Position numbers and translations under genes: made by a program
Shown here: positions 38,902 to 51,900 of the stretch, in pieces
Layout of the letters: each line of letters begins with the position of its first letter
How positions within the stretch are numbered: position 1 is the first letter of the stretch
Notes under the pieces: generated by a model
Databases searched by the model: none
Seen by the model: only the letters and a program-made list of their open reading frames with translations
Told to the model about the DNA's origin: nothing
NCBI GenBank assembly: GCA_025345505.1
Contig: JANVCC010000049.1
Coordinates: 5,272,588-5,336,587 of the forward strand
DNA: 64,000 bases
Direction: 5' to 3'
DNA from: Todiramphus chloris collaris
Lineage: Eukaryota > Chordata > Aves > Coraciiformes > Alcedinidae

Positions 38902-40357
38902 CCCTTGTCTTTAATGCATTTTTTAAATGCAGTGAGCTTTTCAGTGGACACTTGATACTCATTTCAGAATTTACAGATTTTAGACGATCAAAAAAAAATT
39001 ACTGAGCCCGTATTTAGTAAATAGGTATAATAGAATATAATGATAGAAAATTCTTAAAGATGACATTCTTTGGTGTTTCTGAACTCATCTACCTGATCAT
39101 AACTGAACTGTGAGTAAGATTTTATAGCATTTAGCTAGATAGTTGACAGCAATAGTCAGGGACAAAATCTAATTAATTGTAAGATAAAGGATGCAACATT
39201 TGTGAATAGGATTATGTAATTTAATTCATAATGATAGAGAGGCCTAGACTCCTAACCAAGATACCTCCTATTTCTAGTTCTAACATTTAGTGTGATTAAT
39301 TCTGAAGAATTAATCTGCAGAATAGACTTTATATAATTTGCAAAGTATGATTAGCCAAGGTAATTTTTACTGAAATCATGTTCTATACTTTTGCTCATGA
39401 ATGGCCCATGTACTAACTTTAATTTGAATGTGAACAATTGTAACACATTTCACACTACCTATTTTTAATCTTCTCTTCCTTTCCTCAATGAATATGATTT
39501 TTATATTTTTTTCTCTGACTACATAGTGAACTCATTTATACCCTGTTTCAGTTTCCTATCTGATTAGTTCTTTTCCCTACAGGTTTAGTTTTGCTGAACC
39601 ATAACAGTACCACACAGGCAGCAGAATAAAACATAAAATTCATACATAATCATGTAAGCAGAGATAGAATACCTGCAACTCCTATTCATTTCAAAGAAGC
39701 TGCCATTGTTTAGTACCTTTAGAAGTTGCCCCACTGTTTATATTCAGCAGAATCCATTATCCTAGTATATAGCACTGGATAATTATCAGTAGATGAATGT
39801 ACACTGTAAAATAAATACCAGAACTGGCACAAAAAGAAATACCTTCTTTGCAATTCACTCTTGTCTCCAGAAAAACTATGTAATCTTTACAGGGGCGAAA
39901 AAGTCTGAAAAGACCATTGAATGAAAACCTTCCCATATCTTTCGGTTTAACAAGAGTACCGCTGAAAGAACATGTACAAAGCTGGGGAGAAAACTGAAAA
40001 AAGCAGACTGAATTTCCATCAAGAGTCCAAAAGATTTTAGTACTATCAGCAGACTCAGATAAAACCCTATACATAAGCACTTCTCTGTCTTGCAAGAGCA
40101 TATAATAGAAAAAGGAGCAGCAGATTTCGTGCAAATCGTCAGTTCTATTCAGATAAGCATATAGTGGTTCTGTTCCCTCACATGAAGCATTTTCTGCAAT
40201 TTATAAGGCCATTCGGAAATGTGAGCAAGCTGGCAGTTTATTACCAGCTGCATTTTGCATAGCAGAGACAGTGCAAGTAATTTCCATCTAGAATTAGAAT
40301 GAAGTGGTGGCAGTTTCCCACCGCCACTAACCACATGGTCTAGCCGGCTGGATACAA

Positions 40358-40380
40358 AATTTAGGTTGGAAGAGACCTAT
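40358..40380 (-). mobile_element. Possible minimal CR1 3' remnant
   Basis: The words AAATTTAGGTTGGAAGAGACCT match the antisense form of the CR1 3' UTR just inside the terminal repeat. Only about 22 bp are convincing; the following sequence (CTTGCTGTGAACTTCAGC) is not clearly CR1. It could be an extremely truncated insertion or a coincidence. Confidence 0.4.
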
Positions 40381-43300
40381 CTTGCTGTGAACTTCAGCAA
40401 CGGGCTCAGAATGTCCTAGATTATCTCGTAATCTTTACACAAGATGTTGGTACTGAAACTACAGTTAAGGCACGTCAGTGTTGCACATACTGCTCCTATG
40501 CTCTAAATTAGTTCTTGGTGAAAAGTAACTCCACTTTTTGAAGTATTGGATGCATCAGCATCCAGCAACATCTCATTACAGCAATTGCTACTTGCTGGCA
40601 ATGTTAAATTAGCATTAATACTGGTAGGCCTTAATTATGATAAGTAAGTTTATAATAACTTACAAGCAGAGCAGCAGGCATCATGGATGAATCTAGCTTG
40701 AGAACTAGCCTGGCCAGTTACAAAGTACATAAGCAAAAGCAACTTGGGTCGTTGTAAATTTTGGGACAATCTTTCTTGGAGATCTAAATGGAGATCTATT
40801 AAACACAGATCTCTTCCTTTCCACCATTTACCTTTTAGAGATTTGACGGCAAAATTAGAAATCACTGCTTGAAAATTCAACCCCGTGAAAATTCAACCAT
40901 GTGAATGGAAAAATTCTTCAACTGGATGACAGGAGTATTATGGCAGCAATTTCTTTGATCAGTGAGAAGCACCTGGAAGTGGCTTACAGTTATGCCACTT
41001 CCTATGTTGCCTGTTAAGGATAAGATGGCACTAGAAGTAGGTCACAAGTATAGCACTTTACTTTGTGAGAATTGAGCCCTAAACAATTAAAGTAGAGCTG
41101 CTGGAATAACTAGTGTGTGAAGAAGAAATGAAAAAGGTTAAATATTTGATGGAGCAGTGTCAAAGCATCCCATTAGTATTTTGCCCCTGCTTCATGGCTT
41201 TTCTGACAAAACTTGTAAGCTCAGCAGCAGCACTTCAGTAGCACCATCTGAATATATAAAAGCATTCTACTGAAACTTATGACCAGAAAATCTGTGTGAA
41301 ACTGAGAGCAGAAGATAAGTGAAAGAGAAGTTTTAAACATTTACAATTTGATGTTCGAGAACAGGTTATTTCTTTGCTTTGCATGATTCAAGATTAAAAC
41401 CTAAATTTCGAGCTCCCTCAGCTCCTTGATATGACGCACTCATTACTCCAGCAGAGTTACTAAATGCCTTACCAACAACTGCCAACTTTTACAATTTGAG
41501 TAATCCACGCTTTAGCAATGGAACTTAGATTTAAGAGTTGTTGCTGCTGAAGTGCATGAACATATCCAAAGACAGTTTGGGAGCAGTTTACTTGTCCCAG
41601 TTCCGCAGAGATATGAACCTCCAGCCATTCACATGAATTAGCAGTGAAGAAGTCACACGTTTAAGCTGCACTTTGTTTCACTTCTATCTACAGTTCAGTG
41701 TAGGGAAATACCAGGTCTACTATTAACTGTGACTTTATGAAGGGGGTACAACAAAGACGACCTTTGGAAGCCCTCATTCCTGGGCCAGAAGGTGGTGGTT
41801 CTGTGCTCTACACTATGCTTCCAGGACCAGCCAAAACTAACACTGAAATCTATTACGTGCTATTCTTTTTAACAGATTTGGGTTCATTGCTACAGATCTC
41901 ACTAAACATTTTGAAAACAGATGGGATGGGGATAACCAATGCTTTCTGGCCAGCGTATTGTCTATCACACAACATGACTGCAATATACCTTCTGTCCAGA
42001 GAAATAGGATGTCATTCTGGAATCTATTTTACCAGCCACTGCTGGTCACATCGTAACTGTCACGCATGCGACAAAGTCTCCTATCACCAGCGCCCTATCT
42101 TTACCAACTGCTTCCCTCAGGTGATACTGTATGACTGCAGACAAACTTCACTGTAGACTGTGGAGCAGAGTCCTGATTCTCTCCTTTGAACTACCTGTCC
42201 TCTCATTTTGAGCTGAGGCAAGTAGTCACCCTGTCAGATGCTTAAGGTAACTGAGTAAGCAGCTTAATTGTTTCCTCTGAAACTTCACGGAGGTCAACAC
42301 TAGTATTTTTTAGATAAATATTACTTAAAATTCATAAAATACTAATAACTTAAAACTTTTAAAATATGACAAACTGAAATCAATTACATGTGATCAAAGT
42401 TTTGTTGAGTAGCAAATTTATTTTGAGGTTTATTTTATGGTCCACAACAGTGAATTTCAGACTCATGAATCCTTTTCAGTTAAAACATTATAAAACCATA
42501 TTCTCACTTTACCTAGGTATACTGAAAACAGAGGCCCAAGAAAATCTTCTGTGCATGGCTTTCATGTCACTTTGAAACTTCTCTTTCTACATGAACATCT
42601 CAGGAAAAAAACCAAACAAAACCAATAAAACATTCTTTAAAAACAACAGTCGCAACTTTCCTGATGGCATGCAAAATGCCTCCTCTTTTTCACTTCTTTC
42701 TGATTACTTTTTCACAGAAAAAAAAAAACGCACGTAAGGAAGGGACAAGAAAATCCACCTAACAGATAAAAATCTACATGATTTTGCTGGGAATAATGAA
42801 GCAAATCCACCAAATAGCTTTTGAGAAACCGCTAGAGTTCAAGAAATTGCCTTCTTTTCAACACACACTCCAATGAAACAGTATTTTCACAACTGGGAAG
42901 TATGTAATTTGTTCTACACTTCTTTCCATATGCTTCTGCGCTTCCTCTCAAGAGACAGGTCTAAAACTGAGACACAGTATAAAACAATACATGGAACACG
43001 ATGAAAAAGAATCAACTCCTTGGCAACATCAATAGAATGAACACTTTTTCAGACCGATAAAAGTGATATTTGTGTAGGTTGTTATGTTATTTTAGATACC
43101 TTCGGGCCTGATTGTGCAGTTAATTGGATTCGAGGTAGTGCCACAAAGTATAGATGGTATCTGTCAATAATAACTGTTGCTAAAAGTATGGAGATGTTTT
43201 AGAAGTAAAAATACAGAGCAGATATTCTAGGAATGTTTCTTTTCCTAATAAAAATATAAAAATATTTAAGTACTTTCACACCTCTGCAGCAGCTGTCATC

Positions 43301-45719
43301 ATTTCTGATTAAAATTGCTCGCCAAGAATAGATTTCTCTCAGGCACAGATTAAAATCAGCTTCTACAGCTAATTCCACAAACTAAAAATTTCCTCTGCAT
43401 TTTCCAAAATGGCCTTCATATTTTGATACAAACAGGTAGACGTATACAAATAGGACACTGAGAACTCAAAGTTAGAAGACACAAATATTCTGAGTATCTT
43501 TTGAGAGCTCATTCATTTAGAGACCCCCACTACCTGTGGATAATTTATGTGTGCTCATTCCAGCTACTGCTGATTTAAAATATTAAGACAGCTCACTAAC
43601 CTCAGTAACGGGACTCACAGACTTGAAAGATGGGATAAGGGAAAAAGAACAAGCTTGCTGAGCACGCCAGATGAAAAATTTATAATTTTAATATCTTTGT
43701 ATTTCCATATTCTATTATATGTTCATCAGAGTCTGAAGCATGGAATAGCAGTTACTTTATTTCTTTTCTGCCTCTAGGTATATGCCAAGGCATTGAGCTG
43801 ATAGGTTGGTTGATATAACATCAGCTCTATTATCACTCCAGATAATTTATTTATAATGAGAATCGTATGTTTTCCCAGTAAGAGGTTGATGCAATCTGAC
43901 TGCCTTTTCAGTTTCTAAAGATGTATAATTGTTAAATGGATACAAATATTGATAAAACATCCTTCCTTACATGAGAGCAAATGTGCCCTACAAGGAGGGT
44001 TTTCAGTGATGAATCCTAAATTACACATCATCTGATTTTCAACCCCATTAAATATTTCCTCAATATTTAAGGTCTGACCTGCTGAGCAGTGTAAGACTTT
44101 TCACTACCACATTAATCAGCTATTCACAATTACCTGGAAGTCCCTCACTATGTATAAAAGTTTACTTGGCTTAGTTCCTGGACAATGGGCACTGAGACTG
44201 TACCTGGAACTTGAGTTTACAGAAATGCACAAGCATGTCATCTCCATGCATTAAACCCTAACATACAAAATGGTCCCTTGTGTGATTCCTGACAGAATCA
44301 GGGCCTTCGACATTAGATGGCCTACATAACGGTGTCAAAAAAAGTATTAAAACCCATATCTAACCTTATAAATCATTTAGAGAATTGAACACAGATCTTT
44401 CACGTAAAGGGTGCTGGAAGTAAAAGACACTAAGACATTGTCTGAGATGAATTTAACAGATCTGATTCAAGTTACATAAATCAGACTAATGAATGCAAAA
44501 ATAAAGGGGAAAAAAAAAGCGCAGTACACATTTTAAGGTATACTTACCATGAGCATAACAATCCCTACAGGAAATTCTTCAAATTCTGTTTAATTCTCAA
44601 AATATGTCGGTAAAAAGATTTTATAACTTGAAAATTTACATATCAAAGCTTTCAGGTTTGGTAGCCACTGAGGCAGTAAATGTCCTCACCTCTCCTTAGA
44701 CTAAGCCCTATGCTGTACAGCACTTGTTCAGACCAGAAGTTAAGTAGTACACTTGGAGTTCTGTTTTGTGCCCAAATGCCAAGACCAATTTCAATGATAT
44801 GGAAAATTCACAGATTTACAGACATTGTGAAAAGTGTAGGAGCAAGTTCAATATTACACTCCAGGATATAATTACAGCACTGAAATATTTTCAGAAAAAA
44901 AAATTACTTAAAAAATTTATGAAGAGGCAGAGACAGAAATTGTGCACAGAATTGAACAGTCATATCAAAAGACAGCTATAAAGAAGAAACCTTGGCAGTC
45001 CTTCAAAAATGATATATTTGCTTGAACTGGTGATTTGAGTAATTAATTTTCAAAATACTTGTTTGAAAACATCTAAAACATTCACTCTGCTATGTAAGAA
45101 ACAGTGACTTCATTGAGAACGTTACTAGGCAGCTCTGCAGTAATTAGCAGTGTACTGCAGAAGTGCTTAAACACAGGTGATGATGTACTTATCAGAGATT
45201 GTTCCCAAAAGATGAAGAAGTGCAGTCTTTTAGGTAGTGAGTAAATTCGGGTGAAAACCTAGTACTGAAGGAATTTGAAATTAATATGCCAAGATGGGCA
45301 ACAAAGTATTCCCTACACTCACCATACTGTTGAGAACATAAAAAAGTTACGAAGACTTTCTCATGCATAACAGTGTGAAAAAGTAAGTTTAACCTTCTTA
45401 AGCATCCTTTATTCCTAAGATCAGAGGTTAGCTATATGAGATAATCTACAGGAACCAACCAACCTGAATAACATTTTCTCTGTTTGAATTTCCAACACAG
45501 CCTATGACAATTTCAAAGTCTCCCTCTAAAGAAAACTGTAATATCCATCTGTTCTGATGAGCAAAAATAAATAAATAAAACCCTAACCCTTTTCACATTC
45601 CAAGCATGTCTGTTAACTTTCTCTGTTAACACTCTTTGGATAGAAATAGCATATAGAATGCGCAAGAGCTAATACTGGAAAAGCTAAACAAAAGCTGTAA
45701 TCAGATTTTAAAACAGACA

Positions 45720-45970
45720 ATATAAAGCATTGTAATTAACTGGGTCGGAATAAAGTGGTCTTTATTAGTGCAAATGAGCTCATCTGCTATAGGAATGAAT
45801 ATTTCACTATCTAATCCAGAATGTATTGACATCAGCCAAACATTTACATTTCTTCCATGGACAGATTGTTATTGACCTTGTGATGTGACATATCTACTGT
45901 CACTAAGCTGCAAAATGCGAATCTCATCCTGCCTCTCCTCTTTTATATACAGAAAGCAACTAATTTGTCA
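45720..45970. promoter_or_regulatory. Candidate conserved non-coding element (unverified)
   Basis: Complex repeat-free block containing GTAATTAACTGGGTCGGAAT, CTTTATTAGTGC, a GCAAATGAGCTCATCTGC word with a GAGCTC palindrome, TATTGACATCAGCC and TGTTATTGACCTTGTGATG. The E-box and homeodomain-like words and the retained CpG suggest possible constraint. The evidence is composition and motif impression only. Confidence 0.22.
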
Positions 45971-48900
45971 GCATGCCAGCTTTAACTAGCTGAGATGAAG
46001 GTAAGCTAATTTAATAGGAACTGTTCAATAGCTTCGACCCACCTGACACTGTCAGTTAACGCAGCTCCACATTGCAGTGTCTTTCATTATTTCCAGCTCT
46101 TTCTTCAGACTACTTGAACAGCAAGTCAAATAATATGCTTAGGAGTCAATAGGCCTGACTTTTTCTCAAGGACATTCTTTTGATGCCAGGAACTGTCAAG
46201 TGGGAAAACACGTAGCGTGAAGGTGAGAGGACACTAATTAAATATACATAGCTCTGGCCAAAGAAGAATGAGGCACAGCTTGCTATCTGAAAACTCAGTT
46301 GCCTGCTTGACTGAGGTCACAGCTGTTGACTTGTACAAGTTCTTAAGTTGCAGTCTCAGTATGAGACGCTTTAACACTCTTAAATACGAGACAAAGGCTA
46401 TCTTCAAGGATTCTGTGTACAGTTATATGTGCTTTTGTAGTTTAAAGACAGACATAATAGAGTCCTTATTTAGGTTCAGCTAAAATGAATATGTATCTTT
46501 TATCTACTGAACTTTGAGGTATTATTTCCCAAAGCCAGGGAAGAATCTGTGCTTATTACAACACAAGTGATACTATTAATCATGTCCCTGCAGAAAGAGT
46601 TTTTTAAGGCCAATTTCAAAGCGTGATTCTAACCACAGCACCCCTTCAGATTAAACTGGCTATAGAGAAGAGCAATGAATAACAAATCACATGTGTTTAT
46701 ATACATGCATTTGGATTGTTTCATGCTCCCATCTGTGTCAAACACTTTCAGCCCATGAAGCTAATAAAAATATAAGATGGCCTAGTGCTTTCCTCCTTTC
46801 CTTGGAGCTTTCTTTGCACTACTAATTTCTATAATATATATTACCTAAAATCAAACCTTCTACTATCCAGAACTGAAAGCTCATTTTGTTTACGTTATAA
46901 TGTATTGGTACCATTCTTCTTATGATGGTTGCTACCAAGCCCTCTTGCACTGACAGGGCTCAGTGCAGCACTGTGCCACTAAGCCTCCTATTCACGCAGT
47001 ACAGTAAATGAGCTCATTTACAGAGTCAGAGCTTATTAGGACTTACCTGCTTAACCACTCTACTCTCTGAGCACAGCTATACTGCAGGTGGACTGGTATC
47101 TCTGCATCTGCTTCACAAAGCTTGTAGTGCCCTGGCTTCATCGGGGAGTCACCTCATTGCTGTGATACAGGTGTCTGCTGGAGAAGATCAAATAATAACA
47201 ATAATTACAGAGTGAAAATATTTCTTACATATCCATAAGACAAGCAATCCAAGTAGCATTATTGCTATTTCATTGTACTTGGCTATACCACACACAAAAT
47301 GCTGTCAGAATACAATTATTTCGACCTGAAAGTTCTGGCCTTTAGGTGTCCTTCCATCTAGCCAAATGTGACTGAGTCTTTACTTTTACCCTGCTATGTA
47401 TGACATGATTTGTGGATGTTCGGCCCTTCACAGACACCTGGTTAGCAACAGCCTGTATCTTGAAAGGCATTTCTAGTTTTACTCACATATTTGTGCAGGA
47501 AGAGGAGATTCTGTAAGGCAGTTTACATGTTAGGAGGACTATCACTCCCCTCAGACTCAAGGGTAATCAAAACCCACATTATCTGTAAATGGACAGATGA
47601 GGAAGTGCTCTAAACTGGGCTTATATGAGAGAAAAATTATGCAAATTAACACATTTAATAGTTGCATAATTCCACACTAACAACTAAGCATTTAAAAATC
47701 CAACATTTGCCATTCCTAGCACATGAATATAATGGTGTATCACATTCAGTCTTTATTGCTTCTAGCCTCTTGCAATATTATCAGACTGTGGCCAAGGAGA
47801 GTGTTTTCCTGGAAGCTTAAATTTTTCCTCCCAGTCTTCCGTGGTCACTTGACTGTGTAAATGATGCTGCATGTTTAGTTTATAAGAAGAACTTTTGTGC
47901 ATCAGCCATCACAAAGAAAGGGGAAGACAGAGGTTCTTGCTTTTTTCAGAGACTGGACTTGACTTCCTCTTCCCTCCGTCAGAGTGTTTTCATGTCTGAA
48001 AGCTGTGGGATTAAATATTGTCTGATAAATTACTAATACACCATTTAACTAAGTCTCTTGGAGTCTTTGAAAGCATTCACAGGTCTCAGTTTTTCAAGTT
48101 AACAGCTTTTTTTGCCCATGTTATAACTGTATTACTCTCTGATCACATTTATATGTAGGTTGAGAGCAACATAGTTCATACTCCTTAGGAGCAACATGTA
48201 ACATGCTATTGCTGAAGGCAAAATCTCCAGCAAGATTAACAAAGGCTTCACTAGATCCTGTTTTTCCACTCCTGTTTACCTTTGGTTGTATTTTTCATGC
48301 TTACTTGATTAACAGTCTCTCTATATATATGCATCAGTCCCTTCAGTTCAAGACTTAGCTGTCCATGGATAAGTAGGTTCCACATGGCTGAGGGATACCC
48401 AGCAGCTGCCTTATTTACCTTGCTTCATTTCAGTCTATTCACATAGTGTTGTTACAGTTTTACAAGCATACTGCAATAGCAGACAACTTCCTGCCTCACT
48501 GCAATTACATATTTTTTAACATCTTGGGTCTCACATGTACAGTCCATGAAAACCTGGCTAGGGCAGCTGGCAAAACTAAGCTCTATGGGTTTGGTCTGGC
48601 AGCTCAGAAGAAACTTCCTCACAAAAACTTCCCCCATTTACTATGAATTTGCGACAAAATAGTTCTGCTGATTGCAGAGGAATTCCTTGTATTTAAAAAA
48701 ATACTTTGTCCTTTTGGGCTTACAACACAGATGAATATTGGCTGTGTTTGCTAGTTTCAAATCCTTTAACGCACTATGCTCCGTGTTCCGATACTGTGCT
48801 ACAATCACACTCCCATCCAAAATTACAACAAGGAAAAATTATATGCTTTGATCTTTTTGAAAAACATGTATTATTTGCAGAGCATGTTTGAAGCATAATA

Positions 48901-51900
48901 AAAGAGAAGGGAAATACAAACACAACCATCAAGAAAACTGTAAGTGACAGTAGCTTGTGATAGGGGTGAACTGGATCAAGGCAAAATATTTAAGAAAAAT
49001 TCTTTTGACTTACCATTTACCCTGAAACAATTGCAATATATTGATGGTAGATAGGAAATGTGAGATACTAAGATTTCTACAAGAAAATGCATCAACTTTC
49101 TACCCAATGGCTGTTCTGTAATTAGTGTGCCTCAGGCACTGACCCACTTTAAAAAAAAAAATCATAAAAAATAAAGTTATTTTCCTCCCTTCATTTCTTC
49201 AGGGCAGGAAGACTGTCAATGTTTGTAAACTGCTATGTAAATGCAGAGCACTACACAAATTTTGTTAACAATTAAGTAGTTCTGTTTTTATGCACAAAAT
49301 CCAGATATGAAGAGTAACCCTTTTCTAGTCAAAGACTCTATGCAGAAACATATATCCCAATATGGTATAATAAAACAAAACCCTGCAACAGCAGCTTTAT
49401 TATGTCACATAATCTTCCAGCTTCATGAACACAATTAGGAGTGTTTTCAAAACTGGCCTTTTGAGCAACTGTTCCTGAAGCAATCACCAGTGCAATGCGC
49501 TTGGTGCCCACGGCTGATTTGTATATGCCTGGCTCAGTCTGTCAGCAGAGTACGTGTTCCACTGTGCCAAATCATGTCCTACCTGCCATTTGGAGATGGA
49601 ACAAATGACCTTCCCCTTTCCTTGTCATTTTTGTAACACGAGAACATCTCTTTCTTTTGTCTCATTTGAATTTATAAGGCAATATTGAGCATCTTTTTGT
49701 GATAAATAGAACTTACTGCGTAGCAACAACTGAATTGAAGATAATATTCTGGGTAAGAGCAAGAAATGATTCACTAGCTCCAGTGAATTGTTAAAAGTGT
49801 TTGACTTGCAAGTAGTCTTCATTGTGCAACTCAGAATGAGATTTTCATACAAGCCCTGTGCTTGTAATGCTGTTGTAACTCAGGTCTCAAAAGGAGCGCA
49901 CCCGCAGCAGCACAGTGCAGGCACAGAAATGAGCAAAAGGGTTTGTGCTGCTTTAAAATACCCTAGAGCTGCTCTAGAGCATCCTGGTGAAGTTGTCTGC
50001 CTCATGTAAGTCACTGACCTGTGACAGATCTACCCTACAAATACTGATATATTATATATATTTTTTTAAACTGAAATTTTGGGATGAACAAGTTACAAGA
50101 ACTTTTAATACAGATTTCTAATTTTTCTGGGTACTTTAAGGTTCAGTCAGATATGGAAAAATCAGCAGCATGATAGAATGTTGAAAAATGCAAAGGTCTA
50201 ACAAGGGTGAAGGTCATGTTTCTAGCTAATGTATTGAATTCTGGCTCAAAGTTGAACTCAAGAGGATTTCCATCATCTATATTTCTTTCATAGACTCTTT
50301 CATTTCAGACCCGTTGGTTAGGTGCCCATTTTGCAAGAATTTTAATCCATAACTATATTTGTTTCTTTTGTTTGGGGAGAGCATTGGCCTGAAGTTTTTA
50401 TTCCAAATGATGGAAAATATGAAGTATGCCATTGGCAGTGTATGCATCAAAATTTAAGGTTGCCTGAAGGATTACTTTCCCAATTTAGGAGTAAGAAATA
50501 CTGTATAATAAGCTATCTTCAATATTAATTAAAAAAAATTTAAATCAATCATTACATTTATCTATAGCTTTTACAAATCTATCATTAAAGACTTTTAAAT
50601 ATAAAACTTCTTTGATTTTTACAAAGATAAACAGCAAAACCTGATACCCGATTTCACATTACATAATAATTATCTACACAATACAGTGCTTTAACCTTAC
50701 TATATCAGAGTACCATATGCATAGGATCTCTTAAGTGTATACAGATTCAGTGATGACACTCATTTCTCAGTGTACTCCTGCATACTCTCTAGGACCCAAG
50801 GGCAAAATAAGTCATATAAATTCTTTAAGTTAGATGTTAATCCACATCTTTTTCCTGCACAAGTGCTTTTTCCCCATTCACACTGGAAGGTAAAACGTTT
50901 TATTTTTAGCTGTTACCAATGTATAAAATTGCAGTCACAGTAGCTTTTAAGAACATCACTATGTATTATGCTAGTTTAAAGCCAGAACCCTCAGAAGCTG
51001 GAAGACAGTTTTAAATAGGCTGGACGTCATTCTATCATTTGAGTGATCACTTGTCTCTAGAAAAAGACACTAATTCTTTTTATATTCATTATATTTATTC
51101 TTGACATTATAAACACTGCTATTTTACCTGTTCCAAACTGGCAGCTGTAGGGAACTGAGTGCAAGCAGGTTCTCACTTCACAGAGGAAAACTAACTGCCA
51201 ACAGCCAATGTGGATTTAGATTACCATATGATCTTCAACAAGAGTACCAGTGTTATCAATCTGCCTGAAAAACATTGACTGAGATGTTTTAACAGCACTT
51301 TCAACTTAACTCCTCTCTTGTCTCATAAAAGTCTACTGAGGGTATATTATAAGGCCATTTGATCGATCTGTGGTATTTAGAGATATTAAATATTCCACCA
51401 TATTGGTCAAATCATGAAATTTAGAATGCTTACTACCCCAGTGCTGCTCTGCTTCAGACCGTGTACTTTGTAGCACTTCTTAGATTATAATACTAACCTT
51501 TAAATTAATCAATTAAACTAATTACACAGTTCTTCAACAAGAAGTTATAAAAGATTACAATACACTTATTGATTTAAGAAAAGATATGACAGGTATATAA
51601 GATAATGAATGATATGAATGAAAATGCACTATCTCATCATAAATGATCTGAGAGTTAATGAAAGCTGGGAAGTAATTATTAAAAGAGACCAATTTTTTTT
51701 TAATATAATACATAATTAACACATGGAACTCATTGCTTCCAGGCATCATTTAATGAAGACGTTTATGAGGTAGGAGGCTTTTAAGCTTTGTGTGGGTAAT
51801 AAGAAACTTTACGTATCATCCAGAAGGCATATTCTGTTCTAAGCTAAAGACAAGGGATATTTTAAAACTTGAATTAAAGACACAAGAGCTGACACTTCAG

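Larger units (their letters stand above)
36787..45719. other. AT-rich non-coding stretch, no gene seen
   Basis: About 9 kb without a supportable gene. Frames of up to 139 codons (41737-42156 plus, 39757-40134 minus) have no recognisable domains. Small structures are three related GATAATCAAA-type words at 37406-37440, an 18-T homopolymer at 38884-38901 and a possible CR1 remnant at 40358-40380. Confidence 0.6.

Noticed and set aside
41737..42156. 139-codon plus-strand open frame
   Set aside because: No recognisable domain, irregular composition and no splice or promoter context. Length is within chance expectation for a 64-kb window.
44640..44770. Faint resemblance to 5S rRNA-derived SINE or CR1 (AGAAGTTAAGTAG, ACTTGGAGTTCTGTTTTG)
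   Set aside because: Only short, gapped matches from memory. There is no intact promoter box or tail, so it is too weak to call.
45569..45592. CCCTAACCC word resembling telomeric repeat
   Set aside because: Only about one and a half units are present after an AATAAATAAATAAA run, so it is not an interstitial telomeric array.
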